From Bacillus xiapuensis (GTDB taxonomy: Bacteria; Bacillota; Bacilli; Bacillales; Domibacillaceae): DNA of 64,000 nt. The position numbers and the translations under genes are program-made. The stretch covers positions 1,459,828 to 1,523,827 of the forward strand of contig NZ_KZ454939.1 in the NCBI RefSeq assembly GCF_002797355.1, given 5' to 3'. Shown piece by piece: positions 54,650 through 64,000 of this stretch (position 1 is the stretch's first letter; every line of letters starts with the position of its first letter). The notes under the pieces were generated by a model. That model saw nothing but the letters and a program-made list of their open reading frames with translations. It did not search any database and had not been told where the DNA came from.

Positions 54650-54762
54650 CAGCCGATTTCATTTTTTATTTTTTTCCGAAGAATTAAGGAATAATTTTCA
54701 AAAATTCTATATCCTTCCACAGCAAAAAATAGTAAAATAGACTTAATTAGTGAGGTGTTCCT

Positions 54763-55977
54763 ATGACGGTATATGTAGCAAGACAGCCGATTTTTAATCG
54801 CAAGGAAGAAACGGTCGCTTATGAACTATTATATCGCAAACAAGACAACCAACCTTACGCAGACATCATGAGCGGTGACGAAGCGACAATGGAAGTGCTG
54901 AAGAACGGTTTATTGAACATTGGCATTGACCGGCTTTCTGACGGGAAGATGCTGTTTGTTAACTTTACAAAAAATTTATTATTGCAGGATGTCCCCAGCT
55001 TTTTAGCAAATGATCAAATCGTCATTGAGATTTTAGAGGATATCCATTCGACAAAAGAAGTGATTCAAGCCGGATTCAAGCTGAAAGAAGCAGGATTCAA
55101 GCTCGCTTTAGATGACTTTTTGCTGAATGATCAAAACAAGGACTTAGTTCCGCTGGCTGACATCATTAAAGTAGATTTCATGCAGACGACCAAGGAGCAG
55201 CGCCAAGAAATGAGAAGAGCCATTGAAAACCCAAAAGTGCTCTGGCTTGCTGAAAAGGTGGAATCAAGAAGCCAATTCACGGAGGCGCTTGAAGAGGATT
55301 TCCACTTGTTTCAAGGCTTCTTTTTCGAAAAGCCTTCCTTGATCAGCGCCGATGCCATCCCGGAATTTTCCAAAAATTATTTTTTAATCATGGACGAAAT
55401 AGCGAGTCCAGCTCCGGATATAAAAAAAGTGGCTCGTTTAATAGAAGAAGATCTGTCTTTATCTTATCAACTGTTAAAATTATTAAACAAAACGGCCTTT
55501 ATTCAGCGGGAGAAGGTGCAGACGATCCATCAGGCAGTTATGCTTATCGGGCTGGAAGAATTAAAGAAATGGCTGCTTTTCATTATTTTGAATATCTCCG
55601 GGTCAAAATGTCCTGAAGAGATCATCCGCACATCCTTGATCCGCGCTAAAACCTTGGAGCAGCTGGCTCATCAATATTTCCCAGATGAACTGTCCTCGAA
55701 GTATTTTCTGCTCGGCATGCTGTCGATGGTCGATGCTTTAATTGCTCGTCCGATGGAGGAGATTCTTAGGGAGCTGCCCATTGACACAGAAGTCAAGAAA
55801 GCACTCATCTTGAAAAAGAACTCCCTTGCCGAAGTATTGCAGCTCACTAGAGATTTAGAAGGAGGAAATTGGGACGCTGCCATCAAGCGCAGTTTATCTT
55901 TACATATTGACGATCGTTTTTTGTTATCTTGTTACCATGAAGCCATCAGATGGAGCAGTTTAATCCTGCAAAAATAA
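54763..55977 (+). CDS. YuxH-type EAL-HDOD protein
   Basis: The 404-residue protein joins an EAL-like domain (about 1-200) to an HDOD domain (about 205-400). The usual EAL/EVL motif reads YELLYRK (residues 20-26), and the catalytic metal ligands are largely lost (LALDDFL lacks the second Asp context), so cyclic di-GMP hydrolysis is unlikely. The HDOD part has SLSYQLLKLLNKTAF and IHQAVMLIGLEELKKWL. B. subtilis YuxH has the same layout and unknown function in signalling. AGTGAGGTG precedes the ATG. Confidence 0.88.
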   Translation: MTVYVARQPIFNRKEETVAYELLYRKQDNQPYADIMSGDEATMEVLKNGLLNIGIDRLSDGKMLFVNFTKNLLLQDVPSFLANDQIVIEILEDIHSTKEVIQAGFKLKEAGFKLALDDFLLNDQNKDLVPLADIIKVDFMQTTKEQRQEMRRAIENPKVLWLAEKVESRSQFTEALEEDFHLFQGFFFEKPSLISADAIPEFSKNYFLIMDEIASPAPDIKKVARLIEEDLSLSYQLLKLLNKTAFIQREKVQTIHQAVMLIGLEELKKWLLFIILNISGSKCPEEIIRTSLIRAKTLEQLAHQYFPDELSSKYFLLGMLSMVDALIARPMEEILRELPIDTEVKKALILKKNSLAEVLQLTRDLEGGNWDAAIKRSLSLHIDDRFLLSCYHEAIRWSSLILQK

Positions 55978-56006
55978 CGAGCTTAGGAATTCCTAAGCTC
56001 GTTATT
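55973..56006. terminator. Bidirectional terminator between the YuxH-type gene and panF
   Basis: AATAACGAGCTTAGG and its exact complement around AATT form a perfect 34-bp palindrome. It overlaps the stop codons of both converging genes. Confidence 0.82.
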
Positions 56007-57431
56007 CGTGGCAGAACGGCTGGTCATAAGGGTAACAGCAATAAAAAGAATCATCGAAATTAGGATGGGCAGCACAACGGTATGCATGCCGAATGCATTT
56101 GGATAAAAGGTGTGAAGCAAGATATAAGACAGCATGCCGGCGAACATGGAAGCGATAGCCCCGGCACCGTTAGCCCGCTTCCAATACAGCCCGAAAATAA
56201 CCGGCCAAATAAAGACCGCTTCAAGTCCCCCAAATGAAAATAAATTCAACCAAATAATTAAATCAGGCGGATTCATGGCCACGAGAAAAACAGCCGTTCC
56301 GATCACAGCTGTCACCGTCAGGCTCAGCGTTTTGATTTTCTTATCTCCTGCTTTTTTATTTACAAAATGCAAATATAGATCTTTAATGACGGCAGAAGAT
56401 ACGAGCAGCAGCAAGGAATCAACCGTCGACATGATGGCCGCCATCGGAGCGGCTAATACAATGCCCGCCAACCACTCTGGCATAATGGCCATCGCAAGCT
56501 CCGGCATCACCTTATCGCCGACTGTTATACCAGGAATAATGGCCCGCGCCATCACACCGATTAAATGCATGCCAAGCATAATAACACCGACCACAATCGT
56601 GCCGATGATCAGTGCGCGGTGCATGGCTCTCGCATTCTTGTAGCTCATCGCCCGAACGGCGACCTGCGGCAAACCAACTACACCGATTCCAACCAAAATC
56701 CAAAAAGATGAAATATAAAGCGGTGTTAAACTGCGGTCGCTTCCGTAAGGAGACAACAAGTTCGGATTCTCTTCCCCGAGCTTGGTCATGATATTTTCCA
56801 TGCCGCCGCCGGCTTTTAGAGCGGCAACGAAAAGTATCACCGTTCCAGCAACCATAATCAAGCCTTGTACCATATCCGTAATAGCAACCGCCCTGAATCC
56901 GCCAATCATGACATAAAACATAACCGAAGCCGCAAATATAATTAAGGCGGCCGTGTAGGACAGCCCGGTAATGGATTCAACCAGGCGGGCCCCGCCAATC
57001 CATTGCGCCGTCATCGCAGAAAACAGAAACACAATGATGCTGACCGCTGAAAGCACAACGACCCATTGGCTCTTATATCTTGCAAATAAAAAATCAACTA
57101 GAGTAATAGCTTGATATTTGCGGGCCATAATAGCAAATTTCTTTCCTAGTATCATGAGGACGAAGTAACCGGTCGCCACCTGACTCATAGCAAGCAGCAC
57201 CCATGATAAACCATAGTTGTACGCCGCCCCCGGACCACTCAAGAAACTGGAAGCACTGCCGTAAGTCGCCGCCATGGTCATCGCTAAAATAAATCCGCCA
57301 AGCTCGCGGCTCCCGAGAAAATACTCCTGAACGAAAGAAGAGGAGCTTTGAACATATCGCGAAGCATAAATGCCAATAATGAAAATAATGAAGAGAAATA
57401 AAATCAGTGGCCAAATGACTTCCATATTCAC
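55983..57431 (-). CDS. panF: Sodium/pantothenate symporter (SSS family)
   Basis: The 482-residue protein has 12-13 membrane helices and the sodium:solute symporter hallmarks: FLGSRELGGFILAMTMAATY, SSFLSGPGAAYNYGL, MIGGFRAVAITDMVQGLIM (about 170-190) and AAPMAAIMSTVDSLLLLVSS (the Na+ site helix). Pairing with a YhdT-type small subunit gene, overlapping by 4 bp, is typical for PanF, which imports vitamin B5. Confidence 0.92.
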   Translation of the reverse strand: MNMEVIWPLILFLFIIFIIGIYASRYVQSSSSFVQEYFLGSRELGGFILAMTMAATYGSASSFLSGPGAAYNYGLSWVLLAMSQVATGYFVLMILGKKFAIMARKYQAITLVDFLFARYKSQWVVVLSAVSIIVFLFSAMTAQWIGGARLVESITGLSYTAALIIFAASVMFYVMIGGFRAVAITDMVQGLIMVAGTVILFVAALKAGGGMENIMTKLGEENPNLLSPYGSDRSLTPLYISSFWILVGIGVVGLPQVAVRAMSYKNARAMHRALIIGTIVVGVIMLGMHLIGVMARAIIPGITVGDKVMPELAMAIMPEWLAGIVLAAPMAAIMSTVDSLLLLVSSAVIKDLYLHFVNKKAGDKKIKTLSLTVTAVIGTAVFLVAMNPPDLIIWLNLFSFGGLEAVFIWPVIFGLYWKRANGAGAIASMFAGMLSYILLHTFYPNAFGMHTVVLPILISMILFIAVTLMTSRSATNNELRNS

Positions 57432-57703
57432 TCTGCATCCCCCTCCTCATCAAAGGGCACATCCCGGAATAGCCACTTCACGGCTGCCCATACGAGGGCA
57501 ACCATTAGAAGCAGACCCGCAACGCAGCTATAAAAAAACCAGGCCGGCAAGCCTAATACATATGTATAGTCCTCGACCGGCCTGCTTCCAAGGCCAAAAG
57601 CAAAGCCGTACCACCATATAAAGTTAATGAGGACCAGCAGGATGCCAATTCCGGCTTCTCTTTTGGCAACTTGAAACCGTTTATCCTCCTTTATTGCTTT
57701 CAT
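57428..57703 (-). CDS. yhdT: YhdT-family small membrane protein
   Basis: The 91-residue protein has two membrane helices with IGILLVLINFIWWYGFAFGL and LPAWFFYSCVAGLLLMV, the YhdT pattern. It is encoded directly before panF and overlaps it in ATGA. Its role alongside the transporter is not known. ATG at 57703 is chosen because AAGGAAGGG precedes it; the longer frame to 57787 has no support. Confidence 0.88.
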   Translation of the reverse strand: MKAIKEDKRFQVAKREAGIGILLVLINFIWWYGFAFGLGSRPVEDYTYVLGLPAWFFYSCVAGLLLMVALVWAAVKWLFRDVPFDEEGDAE

Positions 57704-57813
57704 ACAATCCCTTCCTTTCTTACCGGAAGCCGCTGAACAGCTATTGCAGTCCCTTCTTACATTACGATATGGAACCTCCAGATGCAATAATGTTTTTGGA
57801 TAAGATAAAAAAT

Positions 57814-58581
57814 TTAACGCCAGCGCTGAATAAAATCCGCAACAACCGGATGGATGTCTGCTGGACTCTTAGAAGGCAGCTGATGTGTGCCTTCTTTGAA
57901 AAACACCATTTGTTTCTTCGGGACCGCTTGATAATAAGCCCAATGCCTTTTGATGATGGGGGCTTTTTCGCCATAAAGCAATAAAAGCGGAAGCCTCCAT
58001 TCAGACAGTTGGCCGGTACAGTCAAAGGTCAGAGAAAACCGGTAATAACTTTGCCAAATCGTTGGGTTCGCTTTCATCATGGACTGGTACATTCTTTCTC
58101 TATCATCAGATTGATGAAAATGACTTCTGGAAATCAGCTTAGCCATAAGAGCGGGCGTCTTTTCTGCTAATTGGATGGCCATTGCATGCTCGATTTTAAA
58201 TAGCAGCGGACCTGCCTTCGGATAGCCGCTCGCTAGAATCACTCCCTTTACTCTTTCAGGATATCGGAGGGCGTATTGCTGCACAACCGTTCCCCCAGCC
58301 GAATAGCCAAATAAAAAAACTTGTTCTTCCTGCACCGCTGTTTGGACAGCGAATATATCCTCTAAAAAGCTGTTCGGATCTCCTGAAATGGAAGGACTGC
58401 TGTTTCCGTGTCCATTTAAATCAATAACAACGAGCTTACATTGCTCCGATAAAGGGAGCTGCTTACAAAATACGAGACCGCTCATTCCCGGGGGATGAAC
58501 AAAAATTACAACGGGTCCTTCACCTGCCGTTTCATAATAAATTCTCCTGTTATGGATCTCAGCGTAAGACAATAAGGCCAC
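57814..58581 (-). CDS. Alpha/beta-hydrolase
   Basis: The 255-residue enzyme has the fold's oxyanion strand FVHPPGMSG (about 28-36) and nucleophile elbow GYSAGGTV (Ser about residue 95). The acid region LLLYGEKAPI is near 200, and the catalytic His is in EGTHQLP close to the C-terminus. The substrate is not predictable. It lies downstream of thrB but is separated by two hairpins, so it is probably a separate unit. Confidence 0.85.
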   Translation of the reverse strand: MALLSYAEIHNRRIYYETAGEGPVVIFVHPPGMSGLVFCKQLPLSEQCKLVVIDLNGHGNSSPSISGDPNSFLEDIFAVQTAVQEEQVFLFGYSAGGTVVQQYALRYPERVKGVILASGYPKAGPLLFKIEHAMAIQLAEKTPALMAKLISRSHFHQSDDRERMYQSMMKANPTIWQSYYRFSLTFDCTGQLSEWRLPLLLLYGEKAPIIKRHWAYYQAVPKKQMVFFKEGTHQLPSKSPADIHPVVADFIQRWR

Positions 58582-58632
58582 ACCCTCTCATTTTTTATTA
58601 GTATGAACCTTATCAAGTGGTTTATTATGAAA

Positions 58633-58658
58633 AAAGACAGCGCTGCAGCGCTGTCTTT
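58633..58658. terminator. Hairpin between thrB and the hydrolase gene
   Basis: AAAGACAGCGCTG and CAGCGCTGTCTTT form a 13-bp perfect palindromic stem with A/T flanks. Confidence 0.65.
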
Positions 58659-58686
58659 CCAATTTAAGTCCTCATCCTGAAACGAA

Positions 58687-58720
58687 AGGCAACCTCCCTT
58701 TTTGTAAAAAGGAGGCGCCT
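58687..58720 (-). terminator. Terminator after thrB
   Basis: AGGC-CCTCCCTTTTT pairs with AAAAAGGAGG-GCCT, 13 bp after the thrB stop codon. Confidence 0.7.
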
Positions 58721-58732
58721 GCTTTTATATGT

Positions 58733-59623
58733 TTATGGATAGCGAATGCCATGACAGTCAATACTCAGCACTTTTCCTGTACAATGAGGGAAGCGCTCAG
58801 CAAAAGCAGCACTGATTCTCTCCCCATGCCCTTCAGGAGCAAAGGTTAATATCGTCGGTCCCGCTCCGCTGATCACCGTTGCATAGGCATCTAATTGGTT
58901 CGCAAGGCTTCTGGCAGGGGCGAACTCATCAATAAGCGCAGCCCGGTATGGTTCATGGAAAAGGTCGCTTTCCATCATTTTACCGGCTAATGAATAATTC
59001 TTTACGGACAAAGCAGCGAGCAGAACATTCGAGACAGCACTGGCTTCTGCTGCCTTGGCTCTGGAAAAAGAAGCCGGCAAAGCTTTCCGTGCTTCTTCCG
59101 TTTTCAATTCATAAGGCGGAATGAGAGCGATCAAATCCATTTCTGGTGCTGGCAATTGCACGATCTCCGCTTCCTCTCCAAAGGAAACGCCTGCCACCAT
59201 CCCTCCAAACAAAGCAGCGCCAATATTATCAGGATGCCCTTCCAGCTGATTGCCGATCTTCAGCTTTTCCTCCTTGGAAAGCTGAAGACCGGCGTAACGG
59301 TCAGCGATTTCAATCCCTGCCGCAATGGCAGCCGCACTGCTGCCAAGCCCGCGGGCTAAGGGGATTTCACTTTCCATTACGATTTGCAGGGGCGCTAGCT
59401 CAGCGCCATAGGCATCAGCCGTTTTTTTCGCTGCTTGATAAATTAAGTGGTTCTCATCCGCTGGCAATTGCGCCAGTAATTCTGACCGATGTTCAAATGT
59501 CCAGCGGTCTGCTGGTGAGATGTGAAGCGTTAAATACAAATTTAAAGCAAGGCCGAGGGAATCAAACCCCGGCCCAAGATTGGCCGTGCTAGCCGGCACC
59601 TTTAGCGTTACAGGCGCGCTCAT
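58733..59623 (-). CDS. thrB: Homoserine kinase
   Basis: The 296-residue GHMP kinase has [19 protein letters not shown] at the N-terminus, the ATP loop [12 protein letters not shown] (89-100), and [10 protein letters not shown] near the C-terminus. It phosphorylates homoserine in threonine synthesis. It overlaps thrC by 4 bp and is last in hom-thrC-thrB. Confidence 0.96.
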   Translation of the reverse strand: MSAPVTLKVPASTANLGPGFDSLGLALNLYLTLHISPADRWTFEHRSELLAQLPADENHLIYQAAKKTADAYGAELAPLQIVMESEIPLARGLGSSAAAIAAGIEIADRYAGLQLSKEEKLKIGNQLEGHPDNIGAALFGGMVAGVSFGEEAEIVQLPAPEMDLIALIPPYELKTEEARKALPASFSRAKAAEASAVSNVLLAALSVKNYSLAGKMMESDLFHEPYRAALIDEFAPARSLANQLDAYATVISGAGPTILTFAPEGHGERISAAFAERFPHCTGKVLSIDCHGIRYP

Positions 59624-60681
59624 GCACGAACCACTCCTTCGATATATTGCACGACCGCTTCTTCATCATTCGGCAAAACAACCGGCTTTTTCGTCACGCG
59701 TTCAATCGCAGTTTGCGGATCTTTTAATCCGTTTCCTGTCAATACAGCGACGATGGTGGCTCCAGCTGGAATGTCTCCCGATTTCCGGTGCTTCATAATC
59801 CCTGCAATGGAGGCACAAGAAGCAGGCTCCGCGAAAATGCCTTCTTCCTTTGTCATCATTTCAAACGCTTCTAATATTTCTTCATCGGTGACTAGATCAA
59901 TTTTTCCTCCGGATTCATCGCGAGCAGCTACCGCTTTCTCCCAGCTTGCCGGATTGCCGATGCGAATCGCTGTAGCTACCGTTTCAGGCTTTTCAATTAC
60001 TTGATTTTTTACGATAGCGGCTGCGCCTTCCGCTTCAAAGCCGTGCATTTTCGGCAGACCTGTGCCGAATTTCTCATGATATTCTTTAAAGCCTTTCCAG
60101 TAAGCTGTAATGTTTCCGGCATTCCCCACCGGAATCGCCAAATAATCAGGCGCCTTCCCTAATTGATCGCAAATTTCAAAGGCGGCTGTTTTTTGACCTT
60201 CAATTCGATACGGATTGATGGAGTTCACTAAAGTGATCGGCGAGTTTTCACTTATGTGCCGAACCATTTGCAGAGCCTCATCGAAGTTCCCTTGAATGGA
60301 GACAATTTCGGCACCGTACATCATCGCTTGAGCGAGCTTGCCCATGGCAATTTTCCCTTCAGGAATGACGATGATCGCCCGCATGCCGGCGCGGGCGGCA
60401 TAGGCTGCCGCCGCAGCCGATGTATTGCCTGTGGACGCGCAGATGACTGTGTTGCTTCCTTCTTCTTTCGCTTTCGCTACTGCCATCACCATGCCGCGGT
60501 CTTTAAAGGAACCTGTTGGATTGGTTCCCTCTGTCTTCACATAAAGATTCACATCCAGCTTCTTTGATATATTCACAAGCGGAATGAGTGGTGTATTGCC
60601 CTCCATTAACGATAGTTCTGGCGTATTTTCTGTCACTGGTAAAAATTCTTTATATTTTTTGATTAAGCCTTCCCATTTCAT
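59620..60681 (-). CDS. thrC: Threonine synthase
   Basis: The 353-residue PLP enzyme has Lys60 in [11 protein letters not shown] and the phosphate-binding [14 protein letters not shown], with [10 protein letters not shown] in between. It converts O-phosphohomoserine to threonine. It overlaps hom and thrB by 4 bp each. Confidence 0.96.
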   Translation of the reverse strand: MKWEGLIKKYKEFLPVTENTPELSLMEGNTPLIPLVNISKKLDVNLYVKTEGTNPTGSFKDRGMVMAVAKAKEEGSNTVICASTGNTSAAAAAYAARAGMRAIIVIPEGKIAMGKLAQAMMYGAEIVSIQGNFDEALQMVRHISENSPITLVNSINPYRIEGQKTAAFEICDQLGKAPDYLAIPVGNAGNITAYWKGFKEYHEKFGTGLPKMHGFEAEGAAAIVKNQVIEKPETVATAIRIGNPASWEKAVAARDESGGKIDLVTDEEILEAFEMMTKEEGIFAEPASCASIAGIMKHRKSGDIPAGATIVAVLTGNGLKDPQTAIERVTKKPVVLPNDEEAVVQYIEGVVRA

Positions 60682-61979
60682 TTTGCACCGTCTCCTTCAA
60701 CTCGGTAAAAGCTTTCCACCGATTTAACTACATCTAAGTCCTTCATTTTCTCTAACACACTTCGATAATTCTCCAGTGAAGCTTTATGCGTAACAATGAC
60801 AATCTCCGCTGCTTCCTTTTCATCAAGCGGAAGCTGGAGTATCTTTTCAAAGCTAATAGAATAGGTTGAAAACAATTTAGTCAGCTCCGAAAATGCTCCG
60901 ATTTCATCGCGCATATGCAAACGGATAAAGTACTTGGCAAACCGCTCATCCGCTTTCTTCAGCTGTTTCTCATATTGCGGCTGAAATACGCTGCGGCCGT
61001 TCACCCCAAGGCGCATATTCTTCACCACTGCGACGACATCGCTGACAATGGATGTCGCTGTTGGCAGGCTTCCGGCTCCCGGCCCATAAAACATCGTTTC
61101 ACCGACCGCTTCACCATATACATACACAGCATTATATTCGTCATTCACGGACGCAAGCGGATGATTATGAGATAGGAACGTCGGCTGCACACTCACTTCC
61201 GCGCGGGACTCTTCCTGATCTGCATATCCGATCAGTTTCATTGTATAGCCAAGCGTGCTGCCGTACTTTAGATCCTCTTTAGAGACTTGGGAAATCCCGC
61301 TGACCGATACGTCCTCCAAGTCGATATCCATTGAGAAGGCTAAGCGGGCTAATATCGCCATTTTTCGGGCGGCATCTAAACCTTCGACGTCAGCCGTCGG
61401 ATCCGCTTCAGCAAACCCCAGCTCCTGCGCTTCCTTTAACGCTGCTTCATACGATAATCCGTCCTTATTCATCTTTGTTAAGATATAGTTGGTTGTGCCA
61501 TTGACAATGCCCATAATGGTTTGGATTCTATCGGAAGCAAGCCCATCCGCTAATCCTTTAATAATAGGTATACCGCCGGCTACACTCGCTTCATAAAATA
61601 AATCGCAGCCGTGATCAGCGGCTACTTTCTGCAATTCCGAACCGTAAAGAGCCATTAAATCCTTATTGGCGGTTACAACATGCTTCTTCGCCTGAAGCGC
61701 ATCTATTATATATTGACGCGTCTCATCAATGCCGCCCATTACTTCAACAACCAGATCGATTTCCGGATTATTCACCACCTCATAAGGATCGGTTGTGAGG
61801 AAACGGCTGTCAAGATCGATGTCTCGAGGCTTATCTAAGTTTCTTACTAATATTTTTTCAATCGATACAGCACAGCCTACTTGGTGAACAAGCTGGTCCT
61901 GATGTTGCTGAATCATCTTCACTACGCCCGTTCCCACTGTGCCTAATCCTAATAAACCTACTTTCACGTTATCCTTCAC
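60678..61979 (-). CDS. hom: Homoserine dehydrogenase
   Basis: The 433-residue enzyme has the NAD(P)-binding loop GLGTVGTG (11-18), the active-site region [13 protein letters not shown], and [12 protein letters not shown]-terminal ACT regulatory domain (about 350-425, [16 protein letters not shown]) is typical of threonine feedback control. It is the first gene of the operon. The start has AGAGGTGAGG upstream. Confidence 0.96.
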   Translation of the reverse strand: MKDNVKVGLLGLGTVGTGVVKMIQQHQDQLVHQVGCAVSIEKILVRNLDKPRDIDLDSRFLTTDPYEVVNNPEIDLVVEVMGGIDETRQYIIDALQAKKHVVTANKDLMALYGSELQKVAADHGCDLFYEASVAGGIPIIKGLADGLASDRIQTIMGIVNGTTNYILTKMNKDGLSYEAALKEAQELGFAEADPTADVEGLDAARKMAILARLAFSMDIDLEDVSVSGISQVSKEDLKYGSTLGYTMKLIGYADQEESRAEVSVQPTFLSHNHPLASVNDEYNAVYVYGEAVGETMFYGPGAGSLPTATSIVSDVVAVVKNMRLGVNGRSVFQPQYEKQLKKADERFAKYFIRLHMRDEIGAFSELTKLFSTYSISFEKILQLPLDEKEAAEIVIVTHKASLENYRSVLEKMKDLDVVKSVESFYRVEGDGAK

Positions 61980-62033
61980 TATTCCTCACCTCTTTGTTTT
62001 TTTAACAAGAACATTTGTTTATGTATAGTAGAC

Positions 62034-62062
62034 ATTATATCTATATTCAAGGCGATTGACAA
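62034..62062 (-). promoter_or_regulatory. hom-thrCB promoter
   Basis: TTGTCA (62062-62057) and a perfect TATAAT (62039-62034) on the minus strand are 17 bp apart, 55 bp before the hom start codon. Confidence 0.78.
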
Positions 62063-62165
62063 CCTATTATTTTAGTAAAATAAAAGCTTTCAATGTATTC
62101 TAAATTTTACAGAAAAACATCGTTTCTTTCAATACAGTTAGCAGCTTTTTCATGACAATAGAAAA

Positions 62166-62193
62166 AGCCGCTTGATTCCTTTCTCAAGCAGCT
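62166..62193 (-). terminator. Terminator after the acyltransferase gene
   Basis: AGCCGCTTGA pairs with TCAAGCAGCT (one mismatch); a TTTTTC run follows on the minus strand. Confidence 0.75.
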
Positions 62194-62217
62194 CTATCTT
62201 CAAGCCATTCCCTCTCA

Positions 62218-64000
62218 TTATAACTTTTTAACCGCCTCCGATATCAGCGCCGCATACGCTTTCGCTCCTTCTTCAGATAAGTGAATTCCGTCGGGGGCAA
62301 AATAGTGATCATGATCAGCGCTCTCGGAATGCCAATTGACGAGCGTGACATTTGAAAATTCGGCGGTTATTTGCTTTAATCTGGCATTCACATCGTGTTC
62401 CCAAGGCCGGGGAACGCGTGTATTAATAAAGATAATCGGCGGATCCCCGCTGATTGACTCCACAATCTCTTTCACTTGTTTTTTGGAAAAAGGGCCATTC
62501 GTCCCTAAACCGATAATAATCACATCGCCTAATTGGCCCTGCTCCTTAAACCGGCGGACGACTTCTATCCCGTCTTCCATTTGTCTCCCTACCTTGGCAT
62601 CGACCGCTAAATCGGGAAAATACTCTTTTAAAAAAGGAACGGCATCGACCATGACCGAATCTCCAACGGCTGTGACCTCAGAGATGCGCGTCTCATCCGG
62701 CTCCTCTTTAGCCTGTTTATCCTGCTTCTCTTCAGCATTAGAATGATCTTCATTTGGAGCTTCTCGAACGGACATCTCTTTCACTTCCGCAGGTTGGTCT
62801 GCACCTGACGCGGGAGCCGTATATAAACCGGCCATAGAAATCAAAAAGACTGCCAAGGCGCCTGTAAAGCTCAGCCAACGCCGTGCCGGGACCCGCCTCC
62901 ACCCCCAAGACCCGAAAAGGAATGCGCGGCATTTTTCTCTTAAAGCTCCTTTTCGGATCGGCCGTTCAATATACCGATAGGACCATGCGGTAATAAAGAA
63001 AATGAGCCCCAGTTGAAAGAGTCCTCTAATTAAATTGAACTCTCCTGTATCCACGGCCGGACTTGTCAGGACGATCACCGGGAAATGCCATAGATACATG
63101 CCGTAGGAGCGAACGCCGATCAATCGCAGCGGTCTCCAGCTGAAAGCCGCGGCTAAGCGGCTCGACGGATGGGCAAGAACAGCCACTGCAATAGCGGCTG
63201 CCAGAGAAGCAAGCACCATGCCGCCATAATAAAGGAAATCATCATATTGATCAGAAAAGGCCATCATGCCTAATAGAACCGCCAGACTAGCGATCCCGGC
63301 AAGGTCAAGGGATAATTTCGCTTTTCCCTTTACAGAAGGAGAAAGCTTTCGGCTGGGCCAAACAATCGCCAGCGCTGCACCGATTAAAAGTGAAAAAGCT
63401 CTCGTATCCGTTCCATAGTAAACTCTGCTAGGATCACTTCCAGGCTCATACATAAAAGCCATCAATAAGGCCGAGATGACCCCTCCGAAAACAGTAATAA
63501 ACCGCAGCTTTTTCGTACTCGGAAAATAACGCATCACGGATAAAACAATAACCGGCCACAGCAAATAAAATTGCTCTTCTACTGCTAACGACCAAAAATG
63601 CATGAATAAAGAGGGCTGCATACTGTCAAAGTAAGACAGCTCTTGAAATACAAACCGCCAGTTGCTGACGTAAAGCAAGGCGGCCAGCACATCTCCACGC
63701 AAACGAGTTAAATAGACCGGTTCAAAGAGGGTGACATAAGCAATGACTAATATAAGCATAGTCAGCATCGCCGGAAGCAGCCTTCTTGCACGGCGGATCC
63801 AAAACTGCTTCAAATCAATGCGCCGCGTTTGCTCCCACTCTGCCAACAATAAATCGGTGATTAAATAGCCCGATAAAACAAAAAAGACCGTAACACCTAA
63901 AAGGCCCCCTGATGTTCCTGGAACCTGCAGGTGGTAGAGAATTACGGCCAATACGGCCAGCGCCCTCAACCCGTCTAGAGCAGGCATATAGCGGCGATGT
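62218..64000 (-). CDS. OatA-like acyltransferase with SGNH domain (5' end outside the window)
   Basis: The protein has an acyltransferase-3 membrane domain of about ten helices (RALAVLAVILYHL with the catalytic His, FFVLSGYLITDLLL, and FMHFWSLAVEEQFYLLWPV). A linker and an extracellular SGNH domain follow, with TAVGDSVMVDAVPFL (catalytic Ser), GLGTNGPF and DGIHLSEEG (Asp/His). Such proteins O-acetylate peptidoglycan or cell-wall polymers. The frame continues upstream of the first ATG (HRRYMPALDGLRAL), and family members have such residues before it, so the start is off the right edge. Confidence 0.9.
   Translation of the reverse strand, partial: HRRYMPALDGLRALAVLAVILYHLQVPGTSGGLLGVTVFFVLSGYLITDLLLAEWEQTRRIDLKQFWIRRARRLLPAMLTMLILVIAYVTLFEPVYLTRLRGDVLAALLYVSNWRFVFQELSYFDSMQPSLFMHFWSLAVEEQFYLLWPVIVLSVMRYFPSTKKLRFITVFGGVISALLMAFMYEPGSDPSRVYYGTDTRAFSLLIGAALAIVWPSRKLSPSVKGKAKLSLDLAGIASLAVLLGMMAFSDQYDDFLYYGGMVLASLAAAIAVAVLAHPSSRLAAAFSWRPLRLIGVRSYGMYLWHFPVIVLTSPAVDTGEFNLIRGLFQLGLIFFITAWSYRYIERPIRKGALREKCRAFLFGSWGWRRVPARRWLSFTGALAVFLISMAGLYTAPASGADQPAEVKEMSVREAPNEDHSNAEEKQDKQAKEEPDETRISEVTAVGDSVMVDAVPFLKEYFPDLAVDAKVGRQMEDGIEVVRRFKEQGQLGDVIIIGLGTNGPFSKKQVKEIVESISGDPPIIFINTRVPRPWEHDVNARLKQITAEFSNVTLVNWHSESADHDHYFAPDGIHLSEEGAKAYAALISEAVKKL

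Noticed and set aside
54600-54762. Search for TRAP-binding GAG/UAG repeats in the trp leader.
   Set aside because: No run of evenly spaced triplets is present; the two T-boxes explain the leader.
1-64000. CRISPR arrays, rRNA or tRNA genes, prophage or large biosynthetic clusters.
   Set aside because: No direct-repeat arrays, no tRNA-like cloverleaf or rRNA sequence and no phage structural genes were seen; apart from one IS element and small remnants the window is ordinary chromosome.

Overview
The window looks like a chromosomal stretch from an endospore-forming member of the Bacillaceae. Evidence for this includes a SpoVAD/DUF1657/DUF421 spore operon, CotF-type coat genes, the sporulation checkpoint gene sda, a YrzI-type small protein, a Rok homolog, Bacillus-style Shine-Dalgarno sequences and T-box leaders, and the xpaC-telA and yojN/yojO gene pairs. 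I cannot name the species. A clear replication terminator protein gene (rtp), together with odhAB and yojN/yojO-type genes that I recall lying in the terminus half of the B. subtilis chromosome, suggests the region lies near the replication terminus. Most large operons lie on the minus strand.

Layout. 0-5 kb: the first codons of a LacI-type regulator, a Gfo/Idh/MocA oxidoreductase, a serine-recombinase remnant, an MFS transporter, small conserved genes, and a compact type I toxin-antitoxin-like locus (4.7-5.06 kb). 5.2-6.9 kb: an A+T-rich pair, DJ-1/PfpI protein plus WYL regulator. 7-12 kb: a DUF2935 protein, a chemoreceptor, a PAQR/hemolysin III protein, AzlCD and a YrzI-type peptide. 12.2-19 kb: a PH-domain protein, rtp, a reduced spoVA2mob-like operon, an aminotransferase, YkvA, a Trk/Ktr K+ transporter and LrgAB. 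Three copies of a Ter-like 14-mer lie in one orientation between 13.06 and 18.82 kb.

20-35 kb: acyl-CoA ligase, bioB with a BirA-box-like operator, a GNAT protein, a YidC lipoprotein, a cytosolic globin-MCP-CZB receptor, xpaC-telA, brnQ with a CodY-like box, a MoxR/VWA pair, rok, and bifunctional NAD(P)H-hydrate repair. 36.5-38.1 kb: one IS1380-family element inserted just upstream of sda. 38.4-43.4 kb: coat genes and odhB-odhA. 44-47.5 kb: a methyltransferase and a four-module CoA-disulfide reductase/rhodanese/TusA/DsrE fusion controlled by what look like twin operators. 47.6-54.7 kb: trpE-trpGD(fused)-trpC-trpF-trpB-trpA behind two tandem tryptophan T-boxes. 54.8-64 kb: a YuxH-type EAL-HDOD protein, YhdT-PanF, an alpha/beta hydrolase, hom-thrC-thrB, and an OatA-like acyltransferase that runs off the right edge.

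The metabolic genes form coherent sets: tryptophan and threonine biosynthesis, branched-chain amino-acid import and export, the 2-oxoglutarate dehydrogenase step of the TCA cycle, pantothenate uptake and biotin synthesis. The most interesting parts are the rtp/Ter-like cluster threaded through the spore operon, the small toxin-antitoxin locus, the stripped spoVA2mob-like operon with three DUF1657 units, and the sulfur-handling fusion protein with its operator pair.
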